Of a stretch of 64,000 nucleotides of DNA, positions 7,899 to 16,485 are shown in pieces. Numbering within the stretch: position 1 is the stretch's first letter; every line of letters begins with the position of its first letter. The notes below the pieces were generated by a model. That model saw only the letters and a program-made list of their open reading frames with translations, was not told the origin of the DNA and made no database searches. Source of the DNA: Pseudomonas sp. B20(2017) (lineage in GTDB: Bacteria; Pseudomonadota; Gammaproteobacteria; Pseudomonadales; Pseudomonadaceae); the NCBI RefSeq assembly GCF_002113125.1, contig NZ_NEJP01000010.1, positions 124,001-188,000 on the forward strand, read 5' to 3'. The position numbers and the translations under genes are program-made.

Positions 7899-9182
7899 TC
7901 AGCGCAGTTTTTCCAGCATCTGGTAGTACCACATGCCCGCCGCCAGCATCGGATTCCCCAGCAGATCGCCCATCGGCACGCGAATGTGCGAGCACGCGGC
8001 AAACGTGTCGAACTGCTCCAGTTGCCCGGTGATCGCCCGGCTCATGATCTCGCCCATGATGTGGGTCGTGGCGATACCATGGCCGGAGTAGCCCTGGCAA
8101 TACCAGACGTTATCCGAGAGTTTGCCCAGTTGCGGAATGCGGTTGATGACGATGCCCATCGCGCAGCTCCACTGGTAATCGATTTTCACCCCTTTGAGCG
8201 CCGGGAAAGTCTGTTCGATGCACGGCCGCAGCTCGCCGGCGATGTCCCGTGAATCCTTGCCGCTGTAGTTGGCGCCACCACCGAACAGCAGGCGACCGTC
8301 GGCGGTGAGGCGGTAGTAGTCGAGGACGAAGCGGCAGTCGTACACCGCGAGGTCTTCGGGGTTGATCTGTTTGGCCAGATCCCCCAGCGGTTCGGTGGTG
8401 ACGATGCCGCCCATGGCCGGGAAGATCTTGCCCTTGAGCTGGCCCGGTTCGAGCTTGTGGTAGACGTCGCCGGCCAGCAGTACCTGATTCGCGTCGATCC
8501 GGCCGTGGGCGGTGCGCACGCCAGGGCTGTCGCCGTGAATGATCTCCAGCACTTCGCTGTTTTCGAAGATCAGCGTGCCAACGCTTTCCGCCGCCCGGGC
8601 CTCGCCGATGCACAGGTTGAGCGGGTGCAGATGCATGTTGCGGGTGTTCTTGATTGCGCCGTGATAGAGCTCGCTTTGCAGCAGATCGCGCACCTGGCTG
8701 CGGTCGAGCAGGCTGACTTCATCACCCATGCCGCGACGTACGGCTTCATCGTAGTCGCTGCGCAAACCGGCCATGTGGCTCGGCTTGTACGCTGCATGCA
8801 AATGGCCGTGCTTGAGATCGCAATCGATCGCGTACTTCTCGACCCGTTGCTTGATGATTTCGTGGCCGCGCCAGCGCAGGTGCCAGATGAAATCATCGAC
8901 CTCATCGCCCAATGTGTTGCGCATCTGTTTGCGCATCGCGCCGTCGCCGGACAGGCTGCCGGTGACCTGGCCGCCATTGCGACCGGTAGCGCCCCAGCCG
9001 ATCTTGTGGCTTTCGACGATGGCGACTTTCAGGCCTTTTTCGGCCAGCTCGACGGCGGTGGCGACGCCGGTGAAACCGCCGCCGATGATCACCACATCGA
9101 CCTTGTGCCGGCCTTGCAGGGTCGGGTAGTCGGTGTCGCGGTTGAGGGTCGCGGTGTAGTAGGAATTGGTGCGTTGAGTCAT
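7899..9182 (-). CDS. puuB: gamma-glutamylputrescine oxidoreductase (FAD-dependent)
   Basis: DAO-family flavoenzyme of 427 residues. VDVVIIGGGFTGVATAVELAEKG (about residues 28-50) is the Rossmann FAD-binding motif, and GWGATGRNGGQVTGS is the conserved segment of the PuuB/OrdL group. VWYCQGYSGHGIATTH near the C-terminus closes the FAD site. In the Puu pathway it oxidises gamma-glutamylputrescine to the aldehyde with release of ammonia and peroxide. The gene follows the glutamylputrescine synthetase on the same strand, supporting the assignment, though a REP pair separates them. The start MTQRTNSYYTATLN is chosen because it matches the family N-terminus; an upstream in-frame start would add ten residues. 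Related amine oxidases remain possible. Confidence 0.85.
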   Translation of the reverse strand: MTQRTNSYYTATLNRDTDYPTLQGRHKVDVVIIGGGFTGVATAVELAEKGLKVAIVESHKIGWGATGRNGGQVTGSLSGDGAMRKQMRNTLGDEVDDFIWHLRWRGHEIIKQRVEKYAIDCDLKHGHLHAAYKPSHMAGLRSDYDEAVRRGMGDEVSLLDRSQVRDLLQSELYHGAIKNTRNMHLHPLNLCIGEARAAESVGTLIFENSEVLEIIHGDSPGVRTAHGRIDANQVLLAGDVYHKLEPGQLKGKIFPAMGGIVTTEPLGDLAKQINPEDLAVYDCRFVLDYYRLTADGRLLFGGGANYSGKDSRDIAGELRPCIEQTFPALKGVKIDYQWSCAMGIVINRIPQLGKLSDNVWYCQGYSGHGIATTHIMGEIMSRAITGQLEQFDTFAACSHIRVPMGDLLGNPMLAAGMWYYQMLEKLR

Positions 9183-9217
9183 TTCAGTGTCCAGATTCGG
9201 GAGTCGGTGCACGGACC

Positions 9218-9310
9218 TTGTGGGAGCGAGCTTGCTCGCGAAAGCGATGTGTCAGTCACCAGAAGTGTTGGATGTGACGACGCCTTCGCGGGCAAGCCCG
9301 CTCCCACAGG
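9218..9310. repeat. REP element pair between puuA-like and puuB-like genes
   Basis: TTGTGGGAGCGAGCTTGCTC begins the left unit (9219-9242). The mirrored unit CTTCGCGGGCAAGCCCGCTC ends in CCACAGG near 9310. The pair lies inside the polyamine gene pair, where such a structure could stabilise or attenuate the upstream message. Confidence 0.85.
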
Positions 9311-9326
9311 GGGGAGTTGTGAAGGA

Positions 9327-10691
9327 TCAGGCTTCGGTCAGGTACCAGCGCCAGTCCTGCTCGCCCACTTCGGCCATGAACTGCCGGTATTCCGCACGTT
9401 TCACTGCCAGATACACGCCGAGGAATTCCTGCCCCAGCGCATCCCGTGCCCACGCCGAATTTTCCAGCGCCGTCAGCGAGGTCAGCCAATCGGTCGGCAG
9501 CAATTCTTTCGCCTGCGCGTAACCGTTGCCTTCCACTGGTTCACCCGGATCGATGTCTTCTATTATTCCGCGATGAATGCCCGCCAGAATCGCCGCCGCT
9601 GCCAGATATGGGTTGGCATCGGCGCCGCAGATGCGGTGTTCGATGTGCCGAGTGTTGGCCGGGCCGCCGGGTACGCGCAGGCTGACGGTGCGGTTGTCGA
9701 CGCCCCAGGTCGGCGCCAGTGGCGCATAGCTGTTGGCCTGGAAACGGCGGTAGGAGTTGGCGTTCGGGCAGAACAGCAGCAGCGAATCGAGCAACGACGC
9801 AAGCATCCCGCCAATCGCCGTGCGCAGCAGCGGGGTGCCGGCCGGGTCGTCAGAGGCAAACAGATTGCACCCTTCGGCATCGGCGAGGCTGACGTGCATG
9901 TGCATGCCGGTGCCGGCCAGGTGATCGAACGGTTTGGCCATGAACGTCGCCTGCATTCCGTGCTTGTGTGCCACGGCTTTGACCAGCCGTTTGTAGCGCA
10001 CCGCTTGATCCATCGCCTCCAGCGCATCGCCGTGTTCGAGGGTAATTTCCACCTGGCCTGGCGCGTACTCCGAAATCGCCGTGCGCGCCGGAATGCCGTG
10101 CAGTTTGCAGGCGCTGTAGAGGTCGGCGAGGAACGGTTCGATCTGCTCCAGCTCACGCAAACCGTAGACCTGCGTGTGCCTCGGTCGACCGCCGTCGGCA
10201 TCCAGCGCCGGTTGCGGGCGACCGTTGTGATCACGTTTGGCGTCGAGCAGATAGAACTCCAGCTCGCACGCCATCACCGGGTTGTAACCCTCGGCTTTCA
10301 GGCGGTCGATGACCTTGATCAACAGGTGACGCGGGTCGGCGATGCTCGCTGGCATGCCTTGTTCCGGGTGCATGCTGACCTGCACCGCCGCGGTCGGAAT
10401 CTGCCGCCACGGCAGGCGCACCAGACTGCCTTCCAGCGGGTAGGCGCGGCAGTCGATGTCGCCGACGTCCCAGACCAGACCGGAGTTCTCCACGTCCTCG
10501 CCATGCACGGTCAGGCCGAGGATGGTGCTCGGCAATGGGCGGCCGCTTTCGTACACGGCGAGCAGCTCTTCGCGGTGCAACAGCTTGCCACGCGGCACGC
10601 CGTTGGCGTCGAGGATGAACAGCTCGATCATGTCGATGTCGGGGTTCTGATCGAGGAATTTACGGGCGTCTTCGATGGCTGCGAATTTCAT
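9327..10691 (-). CDS. puuA: gamma-glutamylputrescine synthetase (glutamine synthetase family)
   Basis: A 454-residue member of the glutamine synthetase superfamily. It has the N-terminal beta-grasp (MIELFILDANGVPRGK) and the catalytic half with MACELEFYLLD (metal/ATP glutamates), GQVEITLEHGDALEAMD, HGMQATFMAKPFDHLAGTGMHMHVSL (the GS ATP-binding signature) and NSYRRFQANSYAP with the conserved Arg residues. The Puu/Spu group joins glutamate to putrescine or other polyamines with ATP, starting putrescine breakdown. Pseudomonads carry several paralogues, so the true amine may be spermidine or another monoamine. The ATG at 10689-10691 is preferred over a TTG two codons upstream. Confidence 0.85.
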   Translation of the reverse strand: MKFAAIEDARKFLDQNPDIDMIELFILDANGVPRGKLLHREELLAVYESGRPLPSTILGLTVHGEDVENSGLVWDVGDIDCRAYPLEGSLVRLPWRQIPTAAVQVSMHPEQGMPASIADPRHLLIKVIDRLKAEGYNPVMACELEFYLLDAKRDHNGRPQPALDADGGRPRHTQVYGLRELEQIEPFLADLYSACKLHGIPARTAISEYAPGQVEITLEHGDALEAMDQAVRYKRLVKAVAHKHGMQATFMAKPFDHLAGTGMHMHVSLADAEGCNLFASDDPAGTPLLRTAIGGMLASLLDSLLLFCPNANSYRRFQANSYAPLAPTWGVDNRTVSLRVPGGPANTRHIEHRICGADANPYLAAAAILAGIHRGIIEDIDPGEPVEGNGYAQAKELLPTDWLTSLTALENSAWARDALGQEFLGVYLAVKRAEYRQFMAEVGEQDWRWYLTEA

Positions 10692-11282
10692 AATCAATCA
10701 CTCACGATGGCGCCGCACAGGCGCGCAAATTCGGGCCGGACGCAGCTCGGCAAAAGGCGCGGGCGTCCTGGCAGGGATATCGAAAAAAGAGGGGGAGCTG
10801 TCGCGGTTTTTAGCGGCGCGATCAGACGGGCAGGCAGATATCCGGCGGGCGTGCGGAGTGACGCAGCTTGGAACGGCTCAGAGCCATGGGGAGATTGACG
10901 ATGCGATTCATGCGCAGCCCCTGTGAAGGAGGGCGCACAGTGCAGAGACGTTCAACGATTCTGATTGTTGTAGTGACGTGCTCATGACGCGTGTTTCCGT
11001 TGGCGGAAAACGTCGGCGGCGGGAGTGTCCCGCCATGCCGGTGTGGCTGGATAGTAAGGGGGAATCCCCGGCCAAGTAAACGCCTGATTCCAGTGCATGT
11101 CGCGGCCAATGAGGTGTTTTCCGTTATGCATCGACCTGAAAGTCCGAGTCGACTATGAGTTCGGCCGGTTATGGTAGCTGGCGAAGTCGTTGATCAGAAT
11201 CATTGTGGGTTCTTCCATTGACACGTTGCGAATGGACGATCCACTGCGCTTCATTCCGTTCAGCGAGCTGTTCTGAGCGCGA
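10692..11282. other. 590-base gene-free leader upstream of the puuA-like gene
   Basis: No convincing gene is present. The stretch holds TTTCCG-TTGG-CGGAAA (10994-11009) and GCGGGA-GTG-TCCCGC (about 11019-11033), two compact inverted repeats suited to operators or hairpins. Two very short minus-strand frames have plausible ribosome sites. One, of 29 residues, spans 10822-10911 (starting MNRIVNLPMALSR, behind AGGGG). The other, of 16 residues, spans 11153-11203 (starting MILINDFASYHN, behind GGAAG). Either could be a leader peptide or chance. The region probably carries the promoter and a long untranslated leader of the polyamine gene. Confidence 0.5.
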
Positions 11283-12080
11283 TCAAAAGGTATAGACCAC
11301 TTGCCCGGCAAGGGACGTTTGCAGCCGACGCTCGACAATCGGGCTGTCAGCCGCCTCGTGGTTCAGGTACTGCACCGCCAGCACCGTCGAGACGCTCCAT
11401 TGTTTGTCCAGCGGTAATGTCCACGTCAGGTCTGCACCACGGCTGATCAACCCGGCCCGGGCTTTGTACGCGCGGAACTGGCTGCGCGAAGCCTGGGCAT
11501 CGCTGACGCCATACCAGGTGCGCATGTAGTTGCTGTCGCCGAACTGGCTGTTGAGGCCGCCGCTCACCTTGCCGAACCGTCCTTCGTAGAGCGGGGCGCT
11601 GATGCTCAGCTTGAGGCGGTTCCAGGCCGAACCGGTGTCGCGGTCATCGTCGTCCTTTTCCAGTGCATGTTCGAAACTCGCGCCGAGGATGAGCGGGCCC
11701 AGGTGATACGTCCCGTCGAGCCCGATCACCGGACGCGACTTGATCGATCCCAGGCCGTTGAGTTCGTCCGAGCCTTTGTAACCGGTCTTGCGATCCTTGC
11801 GCACGTCACTCGCGCCGACGTAAACGCTGAGGCCGAAATCCTCTTCATCGAAACCCCAGCCCAGACCTCGGCTGCTGTCGAGGAACACGCCGTAGGGGCC
11901 GACGATTTCGACTCCCACCAACGGCGCAATCGTCCGCTCGTCACTGCCGCTGTAGCGCGGAGTACTCGCGGCCCCGGCGCGCAGGGTGGTGTGCCAGTCC
12001 TCTGCGCGCAGCGAGTCGCCGGGTAGCAGCAGGCAAAGGGAGGTCAGGGACAGTGAGAACGTACGCAGCGAAACCGGCAT
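11283..12080 (-). CDS. MipA/OmpV family outer-membrane protein
   Basis: A 265-residue outer-membrane protein. A signal peptide (MPVSLRTFSLSLTSLCLLLPGDSLRA) is followed by a beta-barrel with the family's opening WHTTLRAGAASTPRYSGSDERTIAPLVGVEI. It has alternating aromatic strands throughout and ends with QVVYTF, the terminal phenylalanine expected for barrel assembly by Bam. MipA/OmpV members include scaffolds that bind murein hydrolase MltA and small porins. It is transcribed alone here. Family is clear; the specific role is not. Confidence 0.88.
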   Translation of the reverse strand: MPVSLRTFSLSLTSLCLLLPGDSLRAEDWHTTLRAGAASTPRYSGSDERTIAPLVGVEIVGPYGVFLDSSRGLGWGFDEEDFGLSVYVGASDVRKDRKTGYKGSDELNGLGSIKSRPVIGLDGTYHLGPLILGASFEHALEKDDDDRDTGSAWNRLKLSISAPLYEGRFGKVSGGLNSQFGDSNYMRTWYGVSDAQASRSQFRAYKARAGLISRGADLTWTLPLDKQWSVSTVLAVQYLNHEAADSPIVERRLQTSLAGQVVYTF

Positions 12081-12180
12081 GGGGCACCCGATGGAGAATA
12101 AGGATGCGCCATGCTAGGCGGGCGCCGTTCAGCAATCTTTGGCAGCTTTGTCGGGAAACTGTCAAAGACTGTGAAAACGG

Positions 12181-12669
12181 CTATCGGGTTAATTTCAGTC
12201 GTTCATGCCATTGGGCGATGGATTCTTCGGGGTAGACCTCGAACTGCTGGTCCTTGGCGCTCGCTTGCACTTCGACCCACGGTGCCCTGGAGCCGAGCAT
12301 CAGATGGGTGTGCTCCGGCGGCACCGGCAACGGCGTGTCGATGGCCGAGGCGAACGGGTGGATCGGCTCCGGCCACTCAGGGCTGAACAGCCACAGACCG
12401 CTGCCGCACAACGAGCAGAAGTGCCGTTCGGCGGTGCTGCGGTGGGCGCGTGCATCGCCTTCGTCTTTCATTTTCGCGTGGTAGATCGTGATGTGTTTGC
12501 GACCGCGTACCTTGAGGCTGGCTGCGTCGCCGCCGAGGTTGATCGCATAGCCGCCACCGCCCTGGGTCTTGCGGCAGATCGAGCAGTAGCAGCGCTGATA
12601 AGGGTAGGGGTGGGCGCTGTCGAGGGTGAACGAAACCGCGCCGCAGTGGCAGGAGCCTTCGAGGTGCAT
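12181..12669 (-). CDS. GFA-family (Mss4-like zinc fold) protein
   Basis: A 162-residue GFA-domain protein. Zinc ligands are arranged as in the family: CHCG (residues 7-10), CYCSIC (about 27-32) and FCSLCGSGLW (about 83-92). The fold was named after a glutathione-dependent formaldehyde-activating enzyme, but most members have no proven activity, and a catalytic role should not be assumed. It is monocistronic, with a REP pair upstream on the ada–alkA side. A shorter paralogue is encoded at 26975-27367. Confidence 0.85.
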   Translation of the reverse strand: MHLEGSCHCGAVSFTLDSAHPYPYQRCYCSICRKTQGGGGYAINLGGDAASLKVRGRKHITIYHAKMKDEGDARAHRSTAERHFCSLCGSGLWLFSPEWPEPIHPFASAIDTPLPVPPEHTHLMLGSRAPWVEVQASAKDQQFEVYPEESIAQWHERLKLTR

Positions 12670-12738
12670 GAGTGGCCTCCGGTTGGGCTTTTGTTGATGC
12701 GGTTCAGCCTAGAAGAGATGTACCGACTGTGCCGCCGC

Positions 12739-12805
12739 TATCGCGAGCAAGCTCGCTCCCACATTGGGAGCGCATTTCAAGTGTGGGAGCGAGCTTGCTC
12801 GCGAT
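12739..12805. repeat. closely spaced REP element pair
   Basis: TATCGCGAGCAAGCTCGCTC begins the left unit (12739-12764). The mirrored unit GTGTGGGAGCGAGCTTGCTC starts at 12781. The arms are nearly perfect inverted copies separated by about 16 bases, so the transcript could fold into one long hairpin just past the alkA-like stop codon. Confidence 0.9.
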
Positions 12806-12820
12806 AAACGAAAACGCGTA

Positions 12821-13438
12821 CTACGGCTTGGCTACGCGCCACAAATACCAAGTCGCTACCGTGCGAAACGGACTCCACGCCAATCCGATTTCAATCATCT
12901 GCTTGCGCGTCGGCTGCACCTCCAGGCCCTTCAGCCGCCGATAGCCCTCGCGCACGCCAAAGTCATCGGCCGGCAAAATGTCGGGGCGCTCAAGGCTGTA
13001 GATCAGCAACATCTCTACAGTCCAGCGCCCAACCCCGCGCAGGCTGACCAACCGCTCGATCAGCGCTTCATCCTCCATCGCCAGCGCAGTCGAATAATCC
13101 GGCACCACGCCATCCAGGGTCGCCTGGGCAATCCCCTGAATCGTCGCAATCTTGCCTGCCGAAAACCCGCAACTGCGCAACCGGTCGAAATCCGTCGCCA
13201 GAATCTGCTCCGGACGCGGAAACGACTGCCCGGGAAACAACCCCACCAGCCGCCCGACAATCGCATCGCCTGCCTTGGCGTGCAGTTGCTGATAGGCAAT
13301 CGCCCGCACCAGCGACTCATAAGGATCGCGCGCCGGGTGCGGCTGATGCAGGCAGGGGCCGATGGCAGCGATGTGGCGCTGCCAGTCTGCGTCGAGGCTG
13401 GCCAGAAACTCGCTGGCCGGTTGGTAGGGATCGGGCAT
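12821..13438 (-). CDS. alkA: DNA-3-methyladenine glycosylase II (HhH-GPD)
   Basis: A 205-residue base-excision glycosylase that lacks the N-terminal domain of E. coli AlkA (282 residues), as do many bacterial AlkA-like enzymes. The helix-hairpin-helix is LVSLRGVGRWTVEMLLIY (about residues 130-147). The catalytic aspartate is in ILPADDFGVREGY, most likely Asp159. It removes alkylated purines such as 3-methyladenine from DNA. It is third in a compact operon with an Ada regulator-methyltransferase, only 3 bases past the middle gene. That context makes it an Ada-controlled adaptive-response gene. Confidence 0.9.
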   Translation of the reverse strand: MPDPYQPASEFLASLDADWQRHIAAIGPCLHQPHPARDPYESLVRAIAYQQLHAKAGDAIVGRLVGLFPGQSFPRPEQILATDFDRLRSCGFSAGKIATIQGIAQATLDGVVPDYSTALAMEDEALIERLVSLRGVGRWTVEMLLIYSLERPDILPADDFGVREGYRRLKGLEVQPTRKQMIEIGLAWSPFRTVATWYLWRVAKP

Positions 13439-13441
13439 GAG

Positions 13442-14239
13442 TTACTTCAGCAGACCGTTGACTTCGCCATAGGTGAAGGCCTTGAGGTCATGGGTGTCGA
13501 GCTTGCCGCTGGCGAGGAAACTTTTCACCAGTGAGCCCATGGCGCCGTACAAGAACTCGGCGATCCCGGAACCGGCGCTCAAGCGGCGCACGCCAAGGGT
13601 TTGCAGTTCTTCGGGGGAGGGCAGGCAAGCGAAGCCCAGGACATTGACCGGCAGGGTCGTACCTTTGCAGATCGCTTCGATTTCGTAGGCGGACGTCACC
13701 CCGGCAGCGAACAACCCATCGGCCCCGGCTGCCTGATAAAGCGCGGCGCGGTGCAGGGTTTCGGCGACGCGATCCTCGGCAGGCACCAGGCTTTTCAGAT
13801 AAACGTCGGTGCGGGCATTGATGAACAGCTTCACATTGCGCTTCTCGGCCACTTGCCGCGCGACTTCGATCTTGCGCACCAGCAATTCCGGCGTGCCGCT
13901 GCCGTCTTCGATATTGATCCCGACCGCACCGGCGGCGATCACCGCATCGATTACTTCAGCGACCCGAGTGAGGTCATCGGAGTAACCGGCCTCGATGTCC
14001 ACGCTCAACGGCACTTTGATGACTCGCGCAATCGACTCCACGCTGCTGATCAACCGCTCGAGCGGCAGGGTGTTGCCATCCGGGTAACCGTGGGCCCAGG
14101 CGACCGCGGCGCTGCTGGTGGCGACCGCTTTGCCATCCAGTTGCTCGACCAGTCGCGCACCCGTGGCGTCGGCAACGTTGGTCAGGATCAGCAGGCCATC
14201 GTGGTGCAACTGGTGAAACTGAGTGTCGAGCGCGTTCAT
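13442..14239 (-). CDS. isocitrate lyase/PEP-mutase superfamily enzyme
   Basis: A 265-residue TIM-barrel enzyme of the ICL/PEPM superfamily. PLSVDIEAGYSDD (about residues 76-88) is the metal-binding strand, INIEDGSG the next conserved strand and LFINARTDVYLK a substrate-site strand. It lacks the KKCGH catalytic loop of true isocitrate lyase, so it is closer to PEP mutase, oxaloacetate decarboxylase or carboxyphosphonoenolpyruvate mutase-like proteins. The start is set by AAGGGATCTCG before the ATG. It sits between ada (23 bases upstream) and alkA (3 bases downstream), an odd place for a carbon-metabolism enzyme. Substrate unknown. Confidence 0.85.
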   Translation of the reverse strand: MNALDTQFHQLHHDGLLILTNVADATGARLVEQLDGKAVATSSAAVAWAHGYPDGNTLPLERLISSVESIARVIKVPLSVDIEAGYSDDLTRVAEVIDAVIAAGAVGINIEDGSGTPELLVRKIEVARQVAEKRNVKLFINARTDVYLKSLVPAEDRVAETLHRAALYQAAGADGLFAAGVTSAYEIEAICKGTTLPVNVLGFACLPSPEELQTLGVRRLSAGSGIAEFLYGAMGSLVKSFLASGKLDTHDLKAFTYGEVNGLLK

Positions 14240-14262
14240 CGAGATCCCTTCTTGTCGTTTAT

Positions 14263-15345
14263 TCAGAAAGCCAGTTGTTGCGTCAGCTGCACGGCGGCAT
14301 TTTCCAGCCTGAGCAAAAACGCCTTGCGCGGTTGCCCACCACCATAGCCGGTCAGCGTGCCGTCCGCACCGATCACCCGATGGCACGGCACCACGATCGA
14401 CAGCCGATTGTGCCCGTTGGCCAGACCCACCGCGCGACTGGCTCCGGGTTTGCCCAGGCGTGCGGCGATGGTGCCGTAAGTGCTGGTATGGCCGTAGGGG
14501 ATTTGCCGCAGTTCGGCCCAGACCAGGCGGGCAAACTCGCTGCCCGGCAGGTGCAGCGGCACGCTGAATTCGCTCAGCTTGCCGGCGAAGTACAGCGCCA
14601 GCTCGTTTTCGATCAGCTGCAAATAGGCGTTGTGCCCCGGTGCGACGACATAGCCGTAGCGATTTTGCAATTCTTCGACTTCCCGGGTCAGCGCCGGTCG
14701 GTCGAGAAACTCCAGCAGCACCAGCCCGCGTCGTTCGGCCATGGCGATCATCGGCCCCAGCGGCGTGGTCAGGCGGGTGAACAGCAGCGGCTCGCTGGCG
14801 GCCGCGCGTCCCGGTGTGATGTGGAATGACTTCTGAAACGCATCGCGAAAACCGCTGAGGGATTCATAGCCGGAGTCGAACGCCGCGTGGTCGATGGACG
14901 TGCCTTGTTTGATCCCGCCCAGTGCCACACCGAGCCGACGGGTGCGCAACCACGCGTGAAACGTCATGCCGAAATGCTGCTTGAACCAGCGCCGCAGCTT
15001 CAGCGGTTCGATGCCTTCGGCAAGCAATTGCGCATCGCTCCAGCGCAGCTCCGGATCGGCGTCGACGGCTTTCAATAACCCTTGCACCCAGTCCGGGGCA
15101 ATGGCCGCGGCGTCCAGCGGTTTGCAGCGCAAACAGGCGCGGTAACCGGCAGACAAGCATTCGTCAGCGTGGGCGAAGAACTCTACGTTCTCCGGTTTCG
15201 GCTTGCGCGCCGTGCAGGTCGGGCGGCAAAAGATCCCGGTGGTTTTCACGGCCGTGAAGAACACGCCTTCATAGGCAGTGTCGCTTGCGAGCATGGCGCG
15301 AACCATTTCGGCGTGAGGGGGCAGGACAGTGGTCTGTATGTTCAT
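14263..15345 (-). CDS. ada: Ada: O6-methylguanine-DNA methyltransferase and alkylation-response activator
   Basis: A 360-residue bifunctional protein collinear with E. coli Ada. Cys40, Cys44, Cys71 and Cys74 form the N-terminal zinc site; Cys40 is the predicted phosphotriester methyl acceptor (cf. Cys38 of E. coli). An AraC-type DNA-binding domain follows (about residues 92-185, FDSGYESLSGFRDAFQKSFHITPG). The C-terminal methyltransferase carries PCHRV with the acceptor at Cys321. Methylation of the N-terminal Cys turns the protein into an activator of its own operon, which here also contains a PEP-mutase-like gene and alkA. The start at 15345 gives the E. coli-like N-terminus. Confidence 0.95.
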   Translation of the reverse strand: MNIQTTVLPPHAEMVRAMLASDTAYEGVFFTAVKTTGIFCRPTCTARKPKPENVEFFAHADECLSAGYRACLRCKPLDAAAIAPDWVQGLLKAVDADPELRWSDAQLLAEGIEPLKLRRWFKQHFGMTFHAWLRTRRLGVALGGIKQGTSIDHAAFDSGYESLSGFRDAFQKSFHITPGRAAASEPLLFTRLTTPLGPMIAMAERRGLVLLEFLDRPALTREVEELQNRYGYVVAPGHNAYLQLIENELALYFAGKLSEFSVPLHLPGSEFARLVWAELRQIPYGHTSTYGTIAARLGKPGASRAVGLANGHNRLSIVVPCHRVIGADGTLTGYGGGQPRKAFLLRLENAAVQLTQQLAF

Positions 15346-15454
15346 GGGCCGAGGATAAAACCAGTTATTCGATGGCTCCACCGAAAAATCGACAGTGAAT
15401 TTTCGGGCCGCTGCACTACAGTGATCGGGTCGCTCCAACTCGGGAAATGAAGGT

Positions 15455-15868
15455 ATGCCACCGTTCACGATTCAACACATCGATCACATCGTGCTGCGCG
15501 TTGCCGATCTGCAACGCAGCATTGATTTTTACGACCGGGTCTTCGGCGCCGAAGTGGTCAAGCGCAACGAAAAATTCGGTCTGGTGCACCTGCGTGCCGG
15601 CACGTCGATGATCGATCTGGTCGACCTCGAAGGCGAAATCGGCCGCAAGGGCGGTGCCGCTGCCGGCAGCGAACGGCGCAATGTCGATCATTTCTGTCTG
15701 CGCATCGAGCCGTTCGATGAAGCGGCGCTGGTCAGCCATTTGCAAGCCTGCGGCCTGACCGTCGACAAAGCCGCCACCCGTTTTGGCGCCGAGGGCTACG
15801 GCCTGTCGCTGTACTGCTTCGACCCGGACGGCAATCAGGTCGAGCTCAAAGGCCCGTCCGAAGCTTAG
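15455..15868 (+). CDS. VOC-family (glyoxalase/bleomycin-resistance fold) protein
   Basis: A 137-residue VOC protein with the typical opening IDHIVLRVADLQRSIDFYDRVFGAEV. It ends in YGLSLYCFDPDGNQVELKGP, which holds a conserved metal-ligand glutamate; His at HIDHIV and VDHFCLRI complete a likely metal site. Members dioxygenate, isomerise or simply bind small ligands. It is divergent from ada and its 3' end overlaps the convergent exporter gene by 4 bases. The specific reaction cannot be assigned. Confidence 0.85.
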   Translation: MPPFTIQHIDHIVLRVADLQRSIDFYDRVFGAEVVKRNEKFGLVHLRAGTSMIDLVDLEGEIGRKGGAAAGSERRNVDHFCLRIEPFDEAALVSHLQACGLTVDKAATRFGAEGYGLSLYCFDPDGNQVELKGPSEA

Positions 15869-16485
15869 GCCCGTTTGGCCATCAGCAACACCGAAGCTGC
15901 CGCCGACAGCAGCCCCGCGCAGCAACGGTTGAAGATCCGTTTGCCGCGCGGCTCGGCGAACCAGCGGCGCATGTGCAGGCCCATGTAGGCGTAGGCGCTG
16001 ATCGCGATCCATTCCAGCAGCAGGAACAGCAAGCCGAGCAGCATGAACTGCGGAGTGATGGCGCGGTTCGGGTCGACGAATTGCGGCAGGAATGCGGTGA
16101 AGATAAGGATTGCCTTGGGATTTCCCGCTGCCACCAAAAACTCCTGACGTGCCAGGGCCAGCAGCCCGTTTGCCGGCGCAGTAACGGCGTCTTCGGCAGC
16201 CGGATTGGCCCGCCACAGCTGCCACGCCAGATACAGCAGATACCCCGCGCCGACAATCTTGATCCCATAGAACAACAGTTCCGACGTTTGCAGCACCACC
16301 GCCAGCCCCGCCGCCGCGAGGGCGATCATCCCGGCGAACGCCAGCAACCGACCGATCCCGGCCACGCAGGCGCGACGATAGCCGTAGCGGGTGGCGTTGC
16401 TGACCGACAACAGATTGTTCGGGCCAGGCGCCATGTTCAGGGCAAAACAGGCGGGCAGGAACAGGGAGAGGGTGGCAAGATCCAT
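15865..16485 (-). CDS. LysE/RhtB-family amino-acid exporter
   Basis: A 206-residue, six-helix inner-membrane exporter. The family signature is intact at the N-terminus: FALNMAPGPNNLLSVSNATRYGYRRA, with the GPNN turn after helix 1. A second conserved region reads GAGYLLYLAWQLWRA, and FLVAAGNPKAILIFTAFLPQF carries the NPK motif. Members export amino acids or homoserine-lactone-like compounds by proton exchange. The gene is monocistronic; substrate unknown. A paralogue lies at 20506-21093. Confidence 0.92.
   Translation of the reverse strand: MDLATLSLFLPACFALNMAPGPNNLLSVSNATRYGYRRACVAGIGRLLAFAGMIALAAAGLAVVLQTSELLFYGIKIVGAGYLLYLAWQLWRANPAAEDAVTAPANGLLALARQEFLVAAGNPKAILIFTAFLPQFVDPNRAITPQFMLLGLLFLLLEWIAISAYAYMGLHMRRWFAEPRGKRIFNRCCAGLLSAAASVLLMAKRA

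Noticed and set aside
8457-10898. 813-codon open frame on the plus strand across the polyamine genes
   Set aside because: It is antisense to two well-supported enzymes (PuuB-like and PuuA-like) and its composition is what reversed high-GC codons produce. It has no recognisable domain.
10822-11109. 95-codon minus-strand frame in the puuA leader
   Set aside because: Only its last 29 codons have a ribosome site. The longer version shows no domain and runs through an inverted repeat.
13442-14386. Longer version of the PEP-mutase-like protein with 49 extra N-terminal residues
   Set aside because: The extension overlaps the end of ada and lacks a ribosome site; AAGGGATCTCG precedes the internal ATG at 14239, which matches the family length.
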